Part shown: positions 11,945 through 24,200 of the stretch, in pieces
Numbering within the stretch: position 1 is the stretch's first letter
Layout of the letters: every line of letters starts with the position of its first letter
Source of the DNA: Trichobilharzia szidati
Taxonomy: Eukaryota; Platyhelminthes; Trematoda; Strigeidida; Schistosomatidae
Length of the DNA stretch: 64,000 bases
Direction of reading: 5' to 3'
Assembly (NCBI GenBank): GCA_944472155.2
Contig: OX235277.1
Coordinates: forward strand, 32,870,804-32,934,803
Program-made: the position numbers and the translations under genes
The notes under the pieces: generated by a model
Told to the model about the DNA's origin: nothing
Database searches by the model: none
What the model saw: only the letters and a program-made list of their open reading frames with translations

Positions 11945-12345
11945 AACCATGCAACTTCGAAACTTTCTTTTTTTCACTCATTCCCATTCGTCGTAGGGGT
12001 GGTAGAGTTTTCCAGATGTCCGTTTGGACAGACACTGAATCACTCCTGTTACACATGTTTGCAGTTGATTCGATAAATACAGCTTCCATTATCAATCTTT
12101 CGATTCACCATGTTACATTAGATTTTAAAGCTGTCATCTTATCCCATCCTATTGTGTGTTTGTGTGTATTTGCGTGTGGTGCAGTGCTATAGCTGAACTA
12201 TTCACCAAATTTCTTATCCTATTCGGGTTGACTTTCCTAGATTTTACTAGGTTTTTGTGTTCCGCTAGTCTGACTGATCCCGTTACCCCACTCTGACCTA
12301 TGTATTTGACCCGACTATCATTTCAGGGTATTATATAAACTGCCT
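11945..12345. other. No gene recognised
   Basis: Stops in all frames. No repeat or exon recognised. Confidence 0.35.
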
Positions 12346-12349
12346 GCAT

Positions 12350-13010
12350 TAAAGACCACAACCCCTTCCAAACTAGACGGTAACCCCGACAGGTGTCACT
12401 GTTGTCGCCGATTCGGTAGTAGGGCATGGCGATGTGGGAACAATGCAAGAAGACCTCGACGTGGGCTATACCTAAGCGTATCTTTATTCAATCAGTGTTT
12501 GTAATCACCACTCATTCTAAGGGGTAAAATAATCGGAGTAGACGTATCGTTTCTGGTTGACACTGAGGTCTCACCCTCTACTGTCCTCACAGGGTTTATA
12601 CAGTGATTGAGGGCCAGTCCTAAAGCTCTCGCCCATCAGCTGCTGCCAGTTGCCCCGAACGGAACCCATTTCAGGGTAATTGACAGCGTTACCCTGCCCG
12701 TGACCATCAAGGATTCACCTACACTCACTCTTTTGTTGCAACTGATGTAATGGGGCGGGACGTCATATTGGTTGTTGATTTCTTAACTGCACAACGCTCT
12801 GTCATTGACTTAGGAAGACCCTGGATTCGGAAACAGGCACATCACCTCGCGGTTAGTCGATCTGTTATGCCTGTAATCTACCCAAGGTTATTATCGCGGA
12901 CATCACTGCCAATCCCACCTCAGTTCATAGGACCAAGCTGACACTCTGGCTCTGCTGCAAGAGTATTGGGAATCGTTTGGTGATGGCCACGCTGTGGAGC
13001 AAACTAATAT
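12350..13010 (+). pseudogene. Second Gypsy gag/protease relic
   Basis: The frames read a cysteine cluster CHCCRRFGSRAWRC, typical of the zinc finger at the end of trematode Gypsy Gag. Next comes IGVDVSFLVDTEVSPSTV, a protease core in which the usual DTG has become DTE. Several stops follow. It is a different lineage from the 2-3.6 kb copy, which has a CCHC knuckle with KCGEIGH spacing. No RT is visible. Confidence 0.6.
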
Positions 13011-13180
13011 TTCCTAACATGAGGTCAGGAGGAGGGATAATCCGCGATTCAGCAGTAGCATTTAATTAGCAGCAAAAGCTCAAAAATATGCATGAATGTA
13101 GGGCCTGGCTGATAATACCAATTCAGTGACAGACATCTGAAACTAGAGGAATATCTCCATTCCTCTAAATACCTGCGTCT

Positions 13181-13432
13181 GTGAGCGAACTAGAACTACT
13201 TTCCACATTATATCACAAGGTTTGTCGTAATCGAAGCTCACATGGTTATAAATCATCTGTAAAATGGCTAATCACTTTAGTCAATCAAAATTCTCGTATT
13301 AGTTCATTAGTTGGTGAAGAAACTCATAGTGTCTATACGTTACAAATAAACAAACTCTGCATTATAGATCAGCCACATTCATCGTTATCGAGTTTCTCTT
13401 ACAATGATATGTGCAATCGTTTGGATGCATGA
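13181..13432 (+). other. Unrecognised open frame with coding-like codon use
   Basis: The frame opens upstream of an ATG and reads SELELLSTLYHKVCRNRSSH onward for 83 codons with AT-ending codons. I do not recognise the family. No matched splice donor was found at its end, and a Gypsy-derived repeat follows at about 13,640. It may be an orphan exon or a retroelement fragment. Confidence 0.25.
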
Positions 13433-13639
13433 AATGATACAGAGCAATCTGTATTCATCTACTAACAGTCTAATGACATAGCCTATACCCTTCATTGTCA
13501 TTCCATTAGTGTATCTGGCACGCAGTGAGGCCAATTGACAAACTGAAGGTAAGCGTTTGAATGAAAGTGAAGGCAAGTCCCTGGAAAGTCAGGACACTAA
13601 CAACGACTACTATGTGTCACATTCCTCTCTTATATGCAG

Positions 13640-13980
13640 CTGCTTTGTGCTTCCATACATCTGAATGTAGTGGATATATTTTCGACAGTCTGTTACATTC
13701 GTCAAACCTGATAAGGTTTGTTTGAGAAGATATTTCGAATTTTTATACCACAATCTCTATTCTGGAAACTTAACTTGCACACAGTTGAGGATTCTCACTG
13801 AGTTTTATAGCAAGTTATTTACTCTTTGTGCAGGGTTTTCTGGTGCAACATAAATCAAAATCGTTGTTGCCTATGAAGCACAATCCAATCAATTAGGATG
13901 TCGCTCATTCATTCCCCTAGAGGATTGCACAACAATGGGTTAGTGCTAATTGAAAGCTTATGCTCAAATGCTTGTTGCAC
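13640..13980 (+). repeat. Gypsy-associated repeat R2, copy 2
   Basis: Matches 3,500-3,840, including CAATCAATTAGGATGTCGCTC. No open frame. Confidence 0.6.
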
Positions 13981-15555
13981 ACTGAGGAGATAATTGACTG
14001 CTTTAATCATTATTAGTGAGGAGACGTTGCCGCCTTCGCTGCATCAACGTCATGGCATTCATACCATATGTCTCCAGCATGAAGATTAGTCTATCACTGC
14101 TGATATTCACTTCATCCAATCCATTGAAATAAGGAAGGTTAAGATAAAAGAATACTCTGTGGAGAAATTTCGGTGTCATTGTCTATTCTTCAGTAAGAAC
14201 CCTTTCAAACCATATTAATTTCATCACTTTTAGCTGGAGACACGCCGATATCCTACACCACTATATACTATGAAACATTCTTCGCAAGTAAGTTACTGAC
14301 AATCCATTCCGATTTTCTTTCTGCACTGATTCATATGTGCACAGATGAAGGCATTTACACGTGAGTGATTGTTGGTAAAACTGTAAGTGTATATAAAACA
14401 CCATTCAAACACGCACCGCATCTCAAATCAAAATCGGCTATGTCATTACCCGATGGAACAGGTATTTCACAGCTCTTTCTCCCACACACACACACACACA
14501 CACACTGTCTTCCAATGAGCATAATTCAGGTTTCATATGAAACACGTATTTAACCATTTCATCAGGTATCCTAGTTCGACATATTCAACAAGGTTGATGA
14601 GTTAAATCCTATGCCCGCTTATTCACTACTAATGTAGAAAATGGACACTGTGGCTGCTGAAAATGGAAACACTGACAAACTTATTTCAGCCTACGAATAT
14701 ATCAGACTGATTCCTGACTGGGTGTATTTGTGAAAAATGACATTTTAGCAACTATTCGGTTTCGTTGTTAGTCAATGGCCTACGTTTAACCTACATTCGG
14801 CGTCTTTCTAATGCAAACAAAGATGCTCACTGTTGTTGTATGTTCCCATGATATTCGTAACACTTTCATACACTGTTTCCATTTGCAAAGTGGAGATTCC
14901 TGAGGAAATAAATTATTTTCGAAACAGGAGACGACTGATGCTGTTTTGCTTACCTGGCAACATAGAAGGCGTAAAGGGCTGATTCACGTATGTTATCAGT
15001 TTCGCCGCACAACAGTTTGAAACAATGGACGTCACCAGAGAAACCTATAGGCAGCACACTTATACTCTGTCATTCAGAAGCATCGCGTTTGGCTTTAAAA
15101 GTACGGAATTGATAGGCGGCCTCACGTGCGAATAGGGTGAGTGCTTATTTACCATAATCATTACTAGCAGTTGGATGTATTATAATACAACAAGCAATTT
15201 GTTATGTGACATTATCTAAATCCCATATTTCGTTGAGTCAAGCCTGATACTGCGACGCTTTGTACGACTAGCCATATTCTAAACATCAGTGAAATATACA
15301 GTCATCACGCGCTTTTGCGTTTTATTTTCCTGCATTGTCAATCCATAGTACATACGGTTGTTGACAACCTTGTGAATAACTTATTAGTCCCGTTTATTGT
15401 CTGGTAACCTACGGTAAGCATGTTTCATGGAGTGACCCATCTAGATATTGTGGTTACAAGTGACACGTGATTCTAGACAGCAAAACATTAAATCGGTCAT
15501 CTTGTTAGTGTTGTTTAAAACCCATAATCGAATGCGCCCACTTAACGACCAAACC
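13981..15555. other. No gene recognised; contains a (CA)n microsatellite
   Basis: A run of about 11 CA units lies at 14,485-14,506. The rest has only short frames. Confidence 0.4.
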
Positions 15556-15559
15556 AGTT

Positions 15560-16304
15560 CAGTGGCACGGGTTATTTATTTATTTAAACGCATTAAAACT
15601 TGGTACAATATGGCACCAAGAAGGATGCGCCACACAATAATAATAAAACAACATAGATGAAAAAAAGGAAGGCAGGAAAAGAAAAAATATATATAAGTAG
15701 AGAACGAATAATGAACTTCATCTGGAAGGAAAACACTCATTCTTAACAGGTTCAAACAGTGTTCGTTAACTATCATCGGGAATGGAAGAAAGAAGGAAAT
15801 CGCAACACATTCGCCATTGATTACGATTCTTGGCCATATCCGATAACGTTTCGAGCCATCGATTTGAGCTATCTCTCAGACCCCAACCAGGGAGTCGTGA
15901 CACACCAACCGATGCTAATCTAGCACAAATATCCTTCATCCCACGACGCCACGTCATGGGCTGACCACCTCTCCGCCTTTTCCAACCCGTCCCAGGGCTA
16001 GCGAACAGAGACCTGTACGGAAGCCTCTGGGGTGACATTCGCAGCACATGTCCAAGCCACCGGAGCCGGTGTTTCCAGATGACGACATTCAATGAATGGT
16101 GATCTCCACTGTGTTCAAACACACGCCGCCGAACCTCAGAATTACTCACGCGATGATGCCATCGAACGCAAGCAATCCTGCGGAGACAGCGGTGATCGAA
16201 CACGCAGAGTCGCCGCACATCCTCAGCTCGGAGAGGCCAGGTTTCACAGGCGTAGAGCAGCGCAGCCCGCACCGAAGCATTGTATACCCGACCTTTGACA
16301 GCCA
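15560..16304 (-). pseudogene. C-terminal part of a non-LTR retrotransposon ORF2
   Basis: The 179-codon frame at 16,305-15,766 reads YACETWPLRAEDVRRLCVF, then RLRWLGHVLRMSPQRLPYR and RRRGGQPMTWRRGMKDI. This is the conserved post-RT tail of many fluke non-LTR elements. Endonuclease and RT are absent through 5' truncation. An AT-rich tail with TTTATTTATTTA lies at about 15,570-15,590. It ends at a 50-bp perfect palindrome where a short piece of the same element is inverted. Confidence 0.8.
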
Positions 16305-16367
16305 CGCGACGTTAGCCTGGCTGTCAAAGGTCGGGTATACAATGCTTCGGTGCGGGCTGCGCTGCTC
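16255..16367. repeat. 50-bp perfect inverted repeat in retroelement DNA
   Basis: Bases 16,255-16,304 are the exact reverse complement of 16,318-16,367, with a 13-base spacer. The right arm repeats the element's coding sequence in the opposite direction, then passes into unrelated DNA at GGTACC. Confidence 0.9.
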
Positions 16368-16369
16368 GG

Positions 16370-17330
16370 GTACCAAAATTGCTGGGAAATTCTGTAACAA
16401 GTTGCGGGTTAATCCTCTCCATCATTCACAGATATTCGAGCGCTACGCTTTCGAAGTTCTTCGATTTTAATTGTCTGTGTGCCAACCTCATTATGTATGC
16501 AGCTACTTAATTTTGGCTGATTTCTACAGTTTGCGTGAGTGGCATTTTGAGTTGAGTGGGTGTAATGAACAGCTAGCGAGGTCTTCACATGAGTCGCGAC
16601 CAACAAGTAATGGCTATTTTTTATTCCCCTGGCTTCTCTATGGAACATACGGCTTCGAGTTGAAGCTTCGAAGTTTCAGTAGCTGTGGTTTTATTTTTAC
16701 GGGGTGGGGTTTGCGAGTCTCACACTCAACGTCAATGTTTACTGGGATTATTACCAGGTAAGCGAGGTTTGTGAGAGCATCGGCCGCGGAATAAACTCCA
16801 ATGACGTGAGTGGCTGGTGAGCATTCCACCTCTGCGTCACCGACACAGTAGAGATAAATATATACAGCTATGCATACGCCTCCCAACACGACATAACAAT
16901 ATTATAGACTTAAACCACTGACACGAAATAGGGCCGAACTCGATAGAGGTGGAGAATAAACCCGACAACAGCGATCACACTCTACTTCTTCAACTAACGA
17001 CTAAACACACACCTAAAAATTCCGCGGTTTACTATCAATATGTGGACCATAGAGATGTCGACTGCGAATTCCTACCTGCACTCTTGAGAAGCTCATACTG
17101 CGATGAATATTTTACCTATAAAAACTGAGAAGTAACACCTTCTACAAGACAATCAGGTCGGTAAGAAACACAATCGCATCCTTAAAATATACGCTAAAGA
17201 CACTAAATCTTTTCATGCATCGCAAAACGTGATTATAACTAAGGAAACTGAAAAGGAAATTTTATTTACATAAATAATTTAGTGCATTACACCAGATACA
17301 CGAAACTTTTAAAAATCTTGAGGAGAGACA
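16370..17330. other. No gene recognised; one shared repeat block
   Basis: The block around 16,635-16,690 (GGAACATAC followed by GAAGTTTCAGTAGC) resembles 56,010-56,060. Otherwise nothing recognisable. Confidence 0.35.
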
Positions 17331-17334
17331 TAAA

Positions 17335-19064
17335 ATGAAGGTACAACTAGAGGAAAATAAAGCCCTAGGGGGCACCTCTAAAACTCAGAAACTCTGCAAG
17401 ATCTTGCAGAAACGACTGAAGAAGGGTAAAGACAACAATATTAGCCACTTGGAACATGAAGGTATAATTCATGATGATCCCCAGATTATCAGTCAACTCA
17501 TCAGCCAGTGGTTCTCCAATGACACCAAAGCGCAACCGTCCCCAATTCTCGATATAACCTGCGACAAGAACTACAAGTTAGGCGAAATCAACTTCAATAC
17601 ACAAAATATAGCATCAGCGGTAAAGACATTAAAAGCTACCGGAAGTTGTGGGATAGGTGATATATCATCTGTCATATACAAAAACTGTGACACGGATATA
17701 ATAGTCTTATTGCTTAGAATATTTACCCTCTTACTAGAGACAGGGACCTACCCTGAAATTTGGGAAAACACATGTATATTGCCTGAGCATAAAGCAGGAG
17801 CCAAAAATAGTGCATGCAATTATAGGCCTGTCAATATAATGCATATCATATCAAGGATCATGAAGAAAGTAATCAAAGACCAAATGTCAGACTAATTCCC
17901 AAAACATAAACTCATCAACCAGTCACAACACGGATTCCTCAAGAAAAGATCATGCGCCACATGCCATATAGACTTTTTTAACAAAGTCACCTACAGAAGG
18001 ATAGATACCTATTAATTATCCCTTATTTTGATATGAGAAAAGCCTTTGACAGCGCTACACAGTCTGCTAGTCCGCAGGTTATGCTCACTAGGGATACGCA
18101 ACCCTCTCCAGAACTGAGTAAAATCTCTCCGTGATAGAAACCAGACAAAAAAAGTTGGCTCAATGACCTCCAGGTCTAGACCAACTAGCAGTGGAGTCAT
18201 TCAGGAGAGTGTATTAGGCCCTCTCCATTTCATAATATACACAAACAGTATAAGCAAATACTTTAGCATAGGTAAACCAATACTATATGCATATGACTTA
18301 AAGCTGACCTATACATGCACAAATACAGATATCGGCACAACTGTGAACTCTATACAAGAAGAATTGATGAAAATGGTTAGATGGTGTGACACCTGGAGAC
18401 TCGAGTTCAATGTCGAGAAGTGCGGCTGGCTCTGCATAATTTGTTCCAACCTAGAACTCGACCTAGTAATTCAAGACCATAAACATCCCAAATTCAAACC
18501 TGTACTAGACCTAGGACTAAAATATTCACACTATCTATCATTTTCAGAGCATATCTCGAAACAAGTGTCGAAATCGTGAAGGCTAATTGGCTATCTACTC
18601 AGCAACTTCTACAGAAATGAATTCAGAATACTTCTGTACAAAGTTTGTGTGCGCCCACTCCTAGATTATTGCTCAATCATATTTAGTAGCATGCGCATAG
18701 AAGACAAACTAAAAGTGGAAGGAGTACAGAGGTACTTCACGCTAAAAATATTCGAAATCCTAGGAATTGAAACACTATAGCTATGACCACTGTGACTAAA
18801 CATAGTTCATACCTCAACTAATGGTACTCGGTTTCCAGATGACATTGGATATAACCTAAGACACACTAAAGGTACAGTGGCTATAGAACAATGTAAAATA
18901 GTCACCAGACAAGTGTTTCCTAATTAGATATGCTCATATATGGGACAAACTACCAACGGAAATGCAGCTGGTAAGCACATTGGCCTCCTTTGAAAAGGTG
19001 CTTAATCACACATTGAAGGAAGTGACAAGCGATGCTAGTGCCAATTCCCATTTTATATAAATTA
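17335..19064 (+). pseudogene. Broken CR1-like non-LTR retrotransposon
   Basis: The frames follow the intact relative at 25,029-26,798: VKTLKATGSCGIGDISSVIY, NYRPVNIMHIISRIMKKV, QEELMKMVRWCDTWRLEF and KVCVRPLLDYCSIIFSS. At least three frame breaks occur (after 17,895, near 18,000-18,160 and at 18,579). The catalytic FADD box is replaced by AYDL, losing one of the two aspartates. It ends in an (ATT)n tail at about 19,060. An active protein would carry out target-primed reverse transcription. This copy cannot. Confidence 0.8.
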
Positions 19065-19400
19065 TTATTATTATCTCTTTTCTATTGACGACGATACCGA
19101 AGGACCAACTGGTGAAAGGATCAACTCCATCCACAGTAGTAACAGTCTTAACACACCTCATACTACAAACCACATATAATTAATCCCTGCACTACTCCTT
19201 TTGAAGTCAACCAAAGCTACCACAGTCGAGTGGCGGGACTAAATACGCATAAGTCCACAGAAGATCTGGAACCTCTACCTTACAATCAAGAAGCGAGCTC
19301 AAAGAAATCACTGGTTTATACTAGCTCGTAATCAGGATATTGGATATGTTCGAATAATGGAGGCACATTTAATGTATGAGCTTAGACACTACACCTGTTT
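19065..19400 (+). repeat. Target-like flank shared with the palindrome arms
   Basis: The sequence from TCTCTTTTCTATTGACGACG onward for about 330 bp recurs at about 31,170-31,460 and, inverted, at 21,190-21,500. In each case it directly follows the (ATT)n tail of a CR1-type element, although the elements differ. Confidence 0.65.
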
Positions 19401-20183
19401 GTTTTACCTTTATCTATAATTTCATATAAAAACGCAGTAGTCATGATGAGAGCCTTCAAACAAATAAGAGTCGTTCGTATAATATCTAACTGATACAATG
19501 AGTGAAACAAAACAGAAATACGAATGAAATATAAGAAAACAAGGGCAAAACTTACCACAATATCACGTGGGAAGATATGAGTTTCTTGGACAATATTTAT
19601 ACTTCACCAACTAGTCTACTTTCTGAAAAGAATGCAGCAATATTTTACCCATAGTGGCGAGGAATTTTATAAATCCACAATTCCGACGGTGATTAAAATT
19701 CCTTAACCTTCTCAATATCAAGAGTATACTCAATGAGGGTAGGAATCAGCGAAGTGATGCATTTAAAGCGTACGTATACTTCCCATGATCACGGGAATAC
19801 TTTGTGGAATATATCAAAATTGTAGAAAAACTAAACCCAACACGATATGGAATTGACGATGTCCGCGAAGCGAACAAGCTTTGGTACACAACAAGATATT
19901 CATCCACACGTTGAAAATGCTGATGAATCCAGACCACTATCTTTACAGCACCAACTCATCAAGAGGTTTAAAAAATAATGAAAATATGCTGACAGCCGCA
20001 TTTTGAATTCCACTGACTCATTCAATGGCGATATTCTGCTCCTGCATGCTTCGTTCATCACTTTGTATGGTTCGCAGTCATTCCGGTTCCTGACCGAAAT
20101 GGATTAAAAAGTCAACCGGTTGCTGATTATTACTTCTTAGCATGTTTAACTAAACACTAACTACTGTGATGAGCCGCTTGCAG

Positions 20184-20210
20184 ATGCTACTGCTCCAAAC
20201 ATTATTGTCG
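20184..20210 (+). CDS. 27-nt micro-exon (left arm)
   Basis: An acceptor (GCCGCTTGCAG) and a strong donor (GTAAGC) bound 27 nt. In phase 1 it encodes ATAPNIIV plus split codons at both ends. The exon is symmetric and a multiple of three, as in schistosome micro-exon genes. Joining it to the terminal exon at 20,334 keeps the frame open and forms a glycine codon at the junction. The copy in the right arm (32,463-32,489, minus) is identical in layout. Upstream exons, including any signal-peptide exon, were not identified. Confidence 0.6.
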
Positions 20211-20333
20211 GTAAGCTGGTTACCATTTTACATGCCATTTTCATACTATTGTCAATAGCCCACCATATCAACTGTAATAAAAACAGAAACTATATTATAA
20301 CACTAATCAATGTTTTATTTTCTTTACTTGCAG

Positions 20334-20392
20334 GAAGATACGCGGGAATTAACTATCTGAGCCAGGAGATACAAGAATTGCAGAACCAGTAA
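20334..20392 (+). CDS. Terminal exon of a micro-exon-type gene (left arm)
   Basis: Preceded by TTTTCTTTACTTGCAG, the exon enters in phase 1 and reads RYAGINYLSQEIQELQNQ followed by TAA. It lies 123 bp downstream of the 27-nt micro-exon. The related exon at 10,595-10,671 shares acceptor, reading frame and 3' flank. The product would be a small protein ending in this polar segment. I cannot name the family member. Confidence 0.6.
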
Positions 20393-21751
20393 AACTCTAA
20401 GGCTGGACTCCAGCACTTTTAAAAAGTTGATCTCCTGGGATAAACGTTCCCCTGCACAGCTCGTGTTCTGTTTCCAATGCTTGTGTCTGCTGCTTCGCTT
20501 GTTTCACGACAATATGTAACGCAGCCTTCAGTAAATACGCCCATCTTCAACAGATTCAGAGAATATTGGTGCCTAGAATTATATCATGCAAATTGCTTTT
20601 GCTAGTGTAAATTGTGAAAACTGATAGGATTCCATTAGGTTTCTCGGTATAAATATTCCGTGCAAGTGAAAAAATGCAAATATGCTTACTCCATGTACAT
20701 ATTATTTATTATATTGATGATGTCTGCGAACTGGCATTCTCATGTACACTAAATCAGGGAAAAATCTTCTGGTGGAAGGTGTCCTTTGAAATCTCCTGTT
20801 TTACTTGTTCTTTCCGCTCAAATTCACACATAATTGTTTATCCATGAGAGATAAAGTCTGGATACACTCTGCTTTGTATTCCAGCCAATAAAGTCACAAC
20901 ACCTCAATCTAGCTGGCGATTCCAACCTTCCGAATTTCAGAAAAGTAATTCCTGCTGATCGAATAATGCATATTTGTAAATTGAAGACGGAGCTCCTGGA
21001 TATTTCTTGTTGAAATAATTTTTATGTGGAAAATGCAAACTGAAATGACTACTGTTCTTGCAATCACCTCTTAGAGAGTAGAGTAAGAAATTGAGTAGCT
21101 TTTAGTTCTGCAATTGAAGAATTGAAAAATTCACATCACAGTGTTCCATAAAATTAAATGCAATATGATCATGTTTCCTATTAATAACAACAGCGGATTT
21201 GACCGCAAACCGTCGTTCCAGTAAACAATATCCAATATCTATTTTGCGAGCTATTATAAGCCAATTTGATTTCTTTGTGTTCGCTTCTTGATTGTGAGGT
21301 AAAGTTTCCTGATCCTCGGTAAACTTCTGCGTATTTCGTCCCACCACTCGACTGTCGTAGCTTTGGTTGACTCCAAAAGGAGTAGTGTTGGGATTAATCA
21401 TATGTTGTTTGTGGTATGAGGTGTGTTAACGCTGTTACTACTGTGAATAGAGTTGATCCTTTCACCAGTTAGTCCTCCGGTATCGTCGTCAATAGAAAAG
21501 AGACAATAGTAATAATAGATATAATTAGTGAAGTTATTCAGACTAACAGACAGAAAAGGAATAAGAAAACGTAACAACAGTCAGCTGATTGAATTTGGAG
21601 AATAATATGAATGATATATATATATATATATATCGGTAATAGTGACAATAATAATAGGTATAGTTAAAAATGTCAGGAGAGTTAGACGGGGAGAATGTTT
21701 AGAAGTAAAACGACAAGTTTAATTGTCTACCCCTGAATGGTGTATGTGATT

Positions 21752-22935
21752 TTAAGGGGAAAGGCCATTTGGATGTAGTCCTTGTGTCGCTGCATGACTG
21801 TCCAGCCTTCGCTTAAAGGCGTCCACAGACGGTGCCATAGCCACATCTGTAGGTAAGGAAATCCAGGGACGGCAAACCTGCAGCGAAAAGAAGTGGGAGC
21901 GCACCCGGGTCCTTGCCCTCTGGTGAGCTATCCTTCTGGGATTTCCACGAGGGAGCCTATACCTACTGAATGGCAGAACACCTTTGTTTGGGTGATTCTG
22001 GTCATTTGTTATTTTGTAGACGGTAATTAAATCCCCCCTAAGACGACGGTAGCTAAGTGTGAACAGGCCTAATTTCTTCAGCCATCCATCATATGGTTTA
22101 TTTTGGAGACCGACCACTCCTTTTGTTGCCTGTCGTTGGACTCTTTCCAAGAGGTTAGCGTCTCTTCTAAGCAGTGGGGATGCAATAACATTATGCACTT
22201 CAAGGTGTGGTCTGACGTATGTTTTGTACAACCTTAGAAAGAGCTCAGGAATGAGTGCACCTAACTGTCTATGTGTAAAGTGTATGACCACATATGCCCT
22301 CACCACATCCCCCGTGTAGTTTACGCTTTTGTCCATTTTTCCGTTAGAACTAGACCTAAGTCGCGTTCCGACGTTGTGCAGGACAAGCTTTCATTTTGCA
22401 GGGTGTAACTTGCATTCTGCAGCCTACAGGTGCGTAATTTCACTCCTTCACACTTTTCAGCCTGAAAGTCATACTGTTGACCACCGCCAAGATGATCGGA
22501 CTCGATTGATCTTAGTGCAGAATTTCCTTTCATCTGGGTAGTCCTTCAACCATGACAGAAGTGGCTCATCTATACTTGCATGGCTTATTTTGTGTTGGAG
22601 AAGGTCATGGTGAAGAGTGTCGAATGCCTTCTCAAAGTCTAGGAAGACCACATTGACTGGAACATTTATATCCCAGCATGATGTCTAATTGTCCTAATCT
22701 GATAGTAGGTTTGTTACACAGGATCTGCCTTTCCTGAAACCACGTTGGATTTCATGGAGTCTATTAGTCCTATCGAGGCGCTCCGTGATGTGATCATCAA
22801 TTATAATTTCCAGTACTTTTGATACCTCTGGGAGTAGAGCTACTGGTCTGTAACTAGTGGCATTTCGCCTATCCTCACACTTGACAATCGGAGAAAGGAT
22901 GGCTCTTTTTTTACTTATTCGGCCCACGCACAAAC
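21752..22935 (-). pseudogene. Broken CR1-type retrotransposon, left-arm copy
   Basis: Reading leftward: RT fingers (KCEDRRNATSYRPVALLPEV; HEIQRGFRKGRSCVTNL), palm box A (VVFLDFEKAFDTLHHDLL), then a deletion that removes the FADD region. The post-RT domain follows (LYKTYVRPHLEVHNVIASPL; ERVQRQATKGVVGLQNK). Endonuclease and ORF1 are absent. The mirror copy is at 29,752-30,900. It ends with an (ATT)n tail at about 21,500-21,530. Confidence 0.85.
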
Positions 22936-23499
22936 TCTAGAAACACCGGACATGCAGGCACTTGTGATATTCGAACAAGCCGCATCTCCATGCCGTTAAG
23001 TTGATGTTCTTCTAGTCTTCGCTGAAAAATTAGGGAAATCTTTTCAAAATGAACATTCTATCCCACAACTCTCATTTACATAGTCCAAGCGACCTGAACG
23101 AAAACGACGACACTTCCTGACACACATCAAGTCCAATCTCCTCACGCAACCCGTATGTCATTAGTTCATATATGTGTTCGTGATGTGTGTCACGAAACCA
23201 TTCCTGATATGTAACTGACACAAATACAGAATCACACATATTCTACAACATTGCCTTTGCTTCACCTCGTGATGAATCAGTCGAGATTATATGAGCTTGA
23301 ATATCCCTGTTGGGTGGTGCCTCGTTTTCGGATGATGAAAGTGGACGAAATACACACAAACATGGAGAAATTTTCGTTTCATTGCAGTTTACTTCGCTGT
23401 GCTGTTCTATGATTCGGTGAACATTTTCGCTTTCCAACACTGTCTCACTGTCTACCCATAACTCTCCCGATCTCTGCCTCTCTCCTCGCATTCTCAATG

Positions 23500-23705
23500 T
23501 TGTTATCGAAGGAATTTTAAACATGTTTGCTTGTTTGATTATAGTTTGGTTCCATACCGTATTTGGAACTTTCAGCACGTGATATCGATAGCCCCACTTT
23601 TGCAGGTCGACTACTGATATTGAGTGTGCGTTGGCAGGGGATCGAATGCTGAAGCGTGAGCCTCGTTGGAGAGAGTCGTAACCGCTGTGCCACCAGCGCA
23701 TATAT
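23500..23705 (-). repeat. tRNA-headed SINE at the palindrome's inner edge
   Basis: On the minus strand, from about 23,703, a tRNA-like head reads GTGGCACAGCGGTTACGAC, with a B-box-like CAGCATTCGATCCCC. The body (CTATCGATATCACGTGCTGA) is shared with the right arm, but the right arm lacks the head: homology starts at about 23,623. The same family is at 6.8 kb. Confidence 0.6.
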
Positions 23706-24200
23706 GTCATCAATGCTGCCTCTGGTTTCCAGTTGTCCTTAAATCTTGGCTACAGTAGGTGATCCTGAGCAGTCATTCAGTCACTTGAACGATCAGTCAG
23801 TAGATCAATCATTGGAGATTCAATAAACATGTTGGTATTCAAGTGGCTCCACTGTATTTTGCATTTTAAGTGAAGGTACTCACATGAGCATTTACACATG
23901 TGATATGTATTCAACGGGCCATTCGATTTAAAATGAGGCTGAACATGCAAGTCCCTGTTCATTTGTCACGCGCGCTCTCCTTGAATACGACGCGCTTTTT
24001 CTTCTCCAACCGGGAAGTACCTATGTTGGGAATTATCCGCTTGGAAAACCTGACCTTACTAGCCGGTGAATTGAATTCAACCATTACTTGCAAAAGTTTA
24101 GCTGTCTCCAACTATTGCCAAGGCTTCAGGTGCTACTTAGGTAGCAGCATCTTCCACACTCGCTCAGATATTAGCAGTTAATAATATGGCATAAATTATA

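Larger units (their letters stand above)
19602..23623 (+). repeat. Left arm of a large inverted repeat
   Basis: The arm is the reverse complement of 29,062-32,946 plus 34,889-35,017. Paired coordinates sum to about 52,673-52,685 throughout, so the axis lies near 26,340. Differences are few: single bases, a (TA)n length change, and a short deletion in the right arm near 30,800. It carries a broken CR1 element (minus), the flank at 21.1-21.5 kb and two exons of a micro-exon-type gene (plus). The inner edge lies inside a SINE. Confidence 0.92.
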
